A stretch of 64,000 nt of DNA from Craterilacuibacter sinensis (GTDB lineage: Bacteria; Pseudomonadota; Gammaproteobacteria; Burkholderiales; Chromobacteriaceae), in NCBI RefSeq assembly GCF_009831765.1, contig NZ_WSSB01000001.1, forward strand, positions 234,180 to 298,179. Direction: 5' to 3'. Under the pieces are notes generated by a model, which made no database searches, had not been told where the DNA came from, and was given only the letters and a program-made list of their open reading frames with translations. The first letter of the stretch is position 1; the number at the start of each line of letters is the position of its first letter. Position numbers and translations under genes: made by a program. Positions 61,648 to 64,000 of the stretch are shown here, piece by piece.

Positions 61648-63153
61648 TCACTCCGGGCGCATGTGCGGGAACAGGATCACATCGCGGATCGATGGTGCGT
61701 CGGTCAGCAGCATCACCAGACGGTCGATACCGATGCCGCAGCCGCCGGTCGGTGGCAGGCCGTATTCCATGGCGCGGATGTAGTCGGCGTCATAGTGCAT
61801 GGCTTCGTCGTCGCCGGCGTCTTTCTGTTCAACCTGGCTCATGAAACGGGCAGCCTGGTCTTCCGGGTCGTTCAACTCGGAGTAGCCGTTGGCCAGTTCG
61901 CGGCCGACGACAAACAGTTCGAAACGCTCGGTGATCGACTGGTCTGCATCCGAGCCGCGTGCCAGTGGCGACACTTCGACCGGGTAGTCGATGATGAAGG
62001 TCGGGTTCCACAGCAGGCCTTCGGCGCACTCTTCGAACAGGGTCAGCTGCAGGCTGCCAAGGCCCGGCGCCGGTGGCAGTTTGCCGCCCAGCTTCTTGAT
62101 CTCGCTCTTCAGCCATTCGGCGTCGGCCAGCTGTTCATCGCTGTATTGCGGGTTGAAGTGCTGGATAGCGCCGACGATGGTGAAGCGCGCGAACGGGCTT
62201 TCCAGGTCGACATCTTTGCCACCGTAGCTGATGCGCGTGGTGCCGCAAGCCGCCATGGCGCAGGCACGGATCACTTTTTCCGTCATTTCCATCATGCGTT
62301 CGTAGCCGCTATAGGCTTCGTAGAACTCCATCATGGTGAATTCTGGGTTGTGACGGGTGCTCATGCCTTCGTTGCGGAAGTTGCGGTTGATCTCGAATAC
62401 ACGCTCAAGACCGCCGACTACCAGACGCTTCAGATACAGCTCGGGTGCGATACGCAGATACAGCGGCATATCCAGCGCATTGTGGTGCGTGGCAAACGGC
62501 TTGGCTGCGGCGCCGCCCGGGATCGGGTGCATCATCGGCGTTTCGACTTCGAGGTAGTCTTCGCCCACCATCACGTCGCGTACCGTTTGTACGATCTTGG
62601 AGCGCTTGATGAAGGTGTCGCGCGAGGCTTCGTTGACGATCAGGTCGACATAGCGCTGGCGATAGGTCGTTTCCTGGTCGGCCAGACCGTGGTGCTTGTC
62701 CGGCAGCGGACGCAGGCTCTTGGACAAGAGGCGCAGCTCGGTGACATTGATCGACAGTTCGCCCTTGTTGGTGCGGAACAGTTCGCCCTTGGCGCCCAGA
62801 ATGTCGCCCAGGTCCCAGTGCTTGAAGGACTCGTGCTTTTCGGCGCCGACGCCCTGGTCGTTGATGTAAAGCTGGATACGGCCGCTGCTGTCCTGCAGCG
62901 TCGCGAAGCTGGCCTTGCCCATGACACGCTTGAGCATCATCCGTCCGGCTACGACTACCTGGATCTTCTGGGCTTCCAGATCTTCCTTGCTCTTGTCGCT
63001 GCACTTCTTGGCCAGGTCGCCGGCCATGTCTTCGCGGCGGAAGTCGTTCGGGAAGGCCACGCCGCCTTCACGCAGCGCTTTTAGCTTGCTGCGGCGCTCG
63101 GCCATGATCTGGTTTTCATCCTGGATGGGTGATGCGGTTTCGTGTTCAGACAT
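61648..63153 (-). CDS. lysS: Lysyl-tRNA synthetase, class II
   Basis: A 501-aa class II synthetase. Motif 2 around [23 protein letters not shown]; motif 3 [14 protein letters not shown]-terminal OB anticodon domain. The ATG at 63153 is preceded by GGAG; the longer in-frame ATG at 63168 lies upstream of that site. Downstream partner of prfB, the usual arrangement. Confidence 0.97.
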   Translation of the reverse strand: MSEHETASPIQDENQIMAERRSKLKALREGGVAFPNDFRREDMAGDLAKKCSDKSKEDLEAQKIQVVVAGRMMLKRVMGKASFATLQDSSGRIQLYINDQGVGAEKHESFKHWDLGDILGAKGELFRTNKGELSINVTELRLLSKSLRPLPDKHHGLADQETTYRQRYVDLIVNEASRDTFIKRSKIVQTVRDVMVGEDYLEVETPMMHPIPGGAAAKPFATHHNALDMPLYLRIAPELYLKRLVVGGLERVFEINRNFRNEGMSTRHNPEFTMMEFYEAYSGYERMMEMTEKVIRACAMAACGTTRISYGGKDVDLESPFARFTIVGAIQHFNPQYSDEQLADAEWLKSEIKKLGGKLPPAPGLGSLQLTLFEECAEGLLWNPTFIIDYPVEVSPLARGSDADQSITERFELFVVGRELANGYSELNDPEDQAARFMSQVEQKDAGDDEAMHYDADYIRAMEYGLPPTGGCGIGIDRLVMLLTDAPSIRDVILFPHMRPE

Positions 63154-63216
63154 TGTGTCTCCAGTCATTACGGATTGACGCAGCAGCGGGGCCGCATTTC
63201 GGTTGTTGTAGCCAAT

Positions 63217-64000
63217 TTAGACCCCTTGCTTGAGGCTGGCTTCGATAAATGGATCGAGGTCGCCGTCCATCACGCCCTTGATATTGCCGACTTCATAGCC
63301 GGTACGCAGGTCTTTGATGCGCGACTGGTCAAAGACATAGGAGCGGATCTGGTGTCCCCAGCCTACATCGGTTTTGCTGTCTTCCAGTTCCTGCTTGGCG
63401 GTGTTGCGCTTTTTCAGTTCCAGTTCGTACAGCTTGGCACGCAGCATCTGCCACGCTTCATCGCGGTTGCGGTGCTGCGAGCGGTCATTCTGGCACTGCA
63501 CCACGATACCGGTCGGGTTGTGGGTCAGGCGCACGGCCGAGTCGGTCTTGTTGATGTGCTGACCACCGGCGCCGGAGGCACGGTAGGTGTCGGTACGCAC
63601 GTCGGACGGGTTGATGTCGATTTCGAACGAATCATCCACTTCCGGGTAGACGAAGACCGAGGAAAACGAGGTGTGGCGGCGCGCGTTGGAATCGAACGGC
63701 GACACGCGTACCAGACGGTGTACGCCCACTTCGGTGCGCAGCAGGCCATAGGCGTATTCGCCTTCGATTTTGATGGTGGCGCTGGTGACGCCGGCGACTT
63801 CACCTTCGGACTCTTCCAGTACTTCGACCTTGAAGCCGCGGCGTTCGGCCCAGCGCACATACATTCTGAGCAGCATGCCGGCCCAGTCCTGTGCTTCGGT
63901 ACCGCCTGCACCGGCCTTGATGTCGACGAAGCAGTTGTTCGGATCCATCGGATCGCTGAACATGCGGCGGAATTCAAGGTTGGCCAGCTTGGCTTCGGCT
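63217..64000 (-). CDS. prfB: Peptide chain release factor 2 (partial, N-terminus beyond window)
   Basis: C-terminal part of RF2, which terminates translation at UGA and UAA. Contains [16 protein letters not shown], the stop-codon-reading SPF ([15 protein letters not shown]) that identifies RF2, and GGQ ([15 protein letters not shown]), which triggers peptide release. The frame is open to the window edge ([12 protein letters not shown] precedes the first ATG). The programmed frameshift site of prfB would lie outside the window. Confidence 0.97.
   Translation of the reverse strand, partial: AEAKLANLEFRRMFSDPMDPNNCFVDIKAGAGGTEAQDWAGMLLRMYVRWAERRGFKVEVLEESEGEVAGVTSATIKIEGEYAYGLLRTEVGVHRLVRVSPFDSNARRHTSFSSVFVYPEVDDSFEIDINPSDVRTDTYRASGAGGQHINKTDSAVRLTHNPTGIVVQCQNDRSQHRNRDEAWQMLRAKLYELELKKRNTAKQELEDSKTDVGWGHQIRSYVFDQSRIKDLRTGYEVGNIKGVMDGDLDPFIEASLKQGV

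Noticed and set aside
61636-63084. Long plus-strand open frame opposite lysS
   Set aside because: lysS motifs are intact on the minus strand; no ribosome-binding site or domain on the plus frame.

Overview
The window looks like chromosomal housekeeping sequence from a GC-rich, motile, Gram-negative betaproteobacterium, most likely of the order Neisseriales (Chromobacteriaceae-like). The evidence is the minC-minD-minE-oxyR order (known from Neisseria), the iscRSUA-hscBA-fdx-iscX operon, the fmdB-DUF502-aspS cluster, a phasin, ubiquinone genes (coq7, ubiG) and a polar-type flagellar operon. There is no prophage, transposase, integrase, rRNA operon or CRISPR array. Placement below order level is inference.

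Layout. 0.3-4.4 kb (minus strand): a PilZ-like protein overlapping serB, then an electrophile-response group nemR-nemA-DJ-1/PfpI protein with NemR-type operators. 4.5-7.5 kb: class I fumarase (plus), then udk and a glutathione transferase (minus). 7.5-13.2 kb: the complete Fe-S assembly operon, minus strand, with an IscR-type promoter. 13.4-22.3 kb (plus): a long FabH-like ketosynthase and a peptide ABC transporter with two tandem binding proteins (dppA1, dppA2, dppBCDF). 22.4-33.9 kb: coaD, a stand-alone RlmK-type methyltransferase, gltS, a thioredoxin, mltA, an RND efflux pair, a small secreted protein, murJ (minus) and rpsT. 34-37 kb (minus): fabI-pta-ackA. 37-40 kb (plus): fmdB, DUF502, aspS. 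40-46 kb: oxyR and minEDC (minus), phasin (plus), an odd dehydrogenase-like ORF and ppa (minus), coq7 (plus). 46-48.1 kb (minus): cyuA/yhaM and six tRNA genes. 48.3-57 kb: a DnaQ/GIY-YIG fusion (plus), then flhB-flhA-flhF-flhG-fliA-motC (minus). 57-64 kb: thyA-folA (plus), a GntR regulator, mtaD-ubiG, and prfB (cut by the window edge)-lysS, all minus.

The most unusual feature is the tRNA array at 47523-48054. Three tRNA-Arg(ACG) genes alternate with three tRNAs that have a tRNA-Glu body (G1-C72, U2-A71, U11-A24, U13-G22, no base 47, G73) but an alanine-reading UGC anticodon. They lack the G3:U70 pair and A73 that alanyl-tRNA synthetase expects. If charged with glutamate they would place Glu at Ala codons. 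The array has a strong promoter, and its middle unit carries stem-breaking changes.

Other items to check: a NemR operator that exactly fills the spacer of the nemR promoter, with a probably leaderless mRNA; an FlhG homologue lacking the Walker A lysines; a dehydrogenase-like ORF lacking the nucleotide-binding glycine motif; a palindrome at the predicted phasin transcription start; and an orphan terminator that may end a small RNA.
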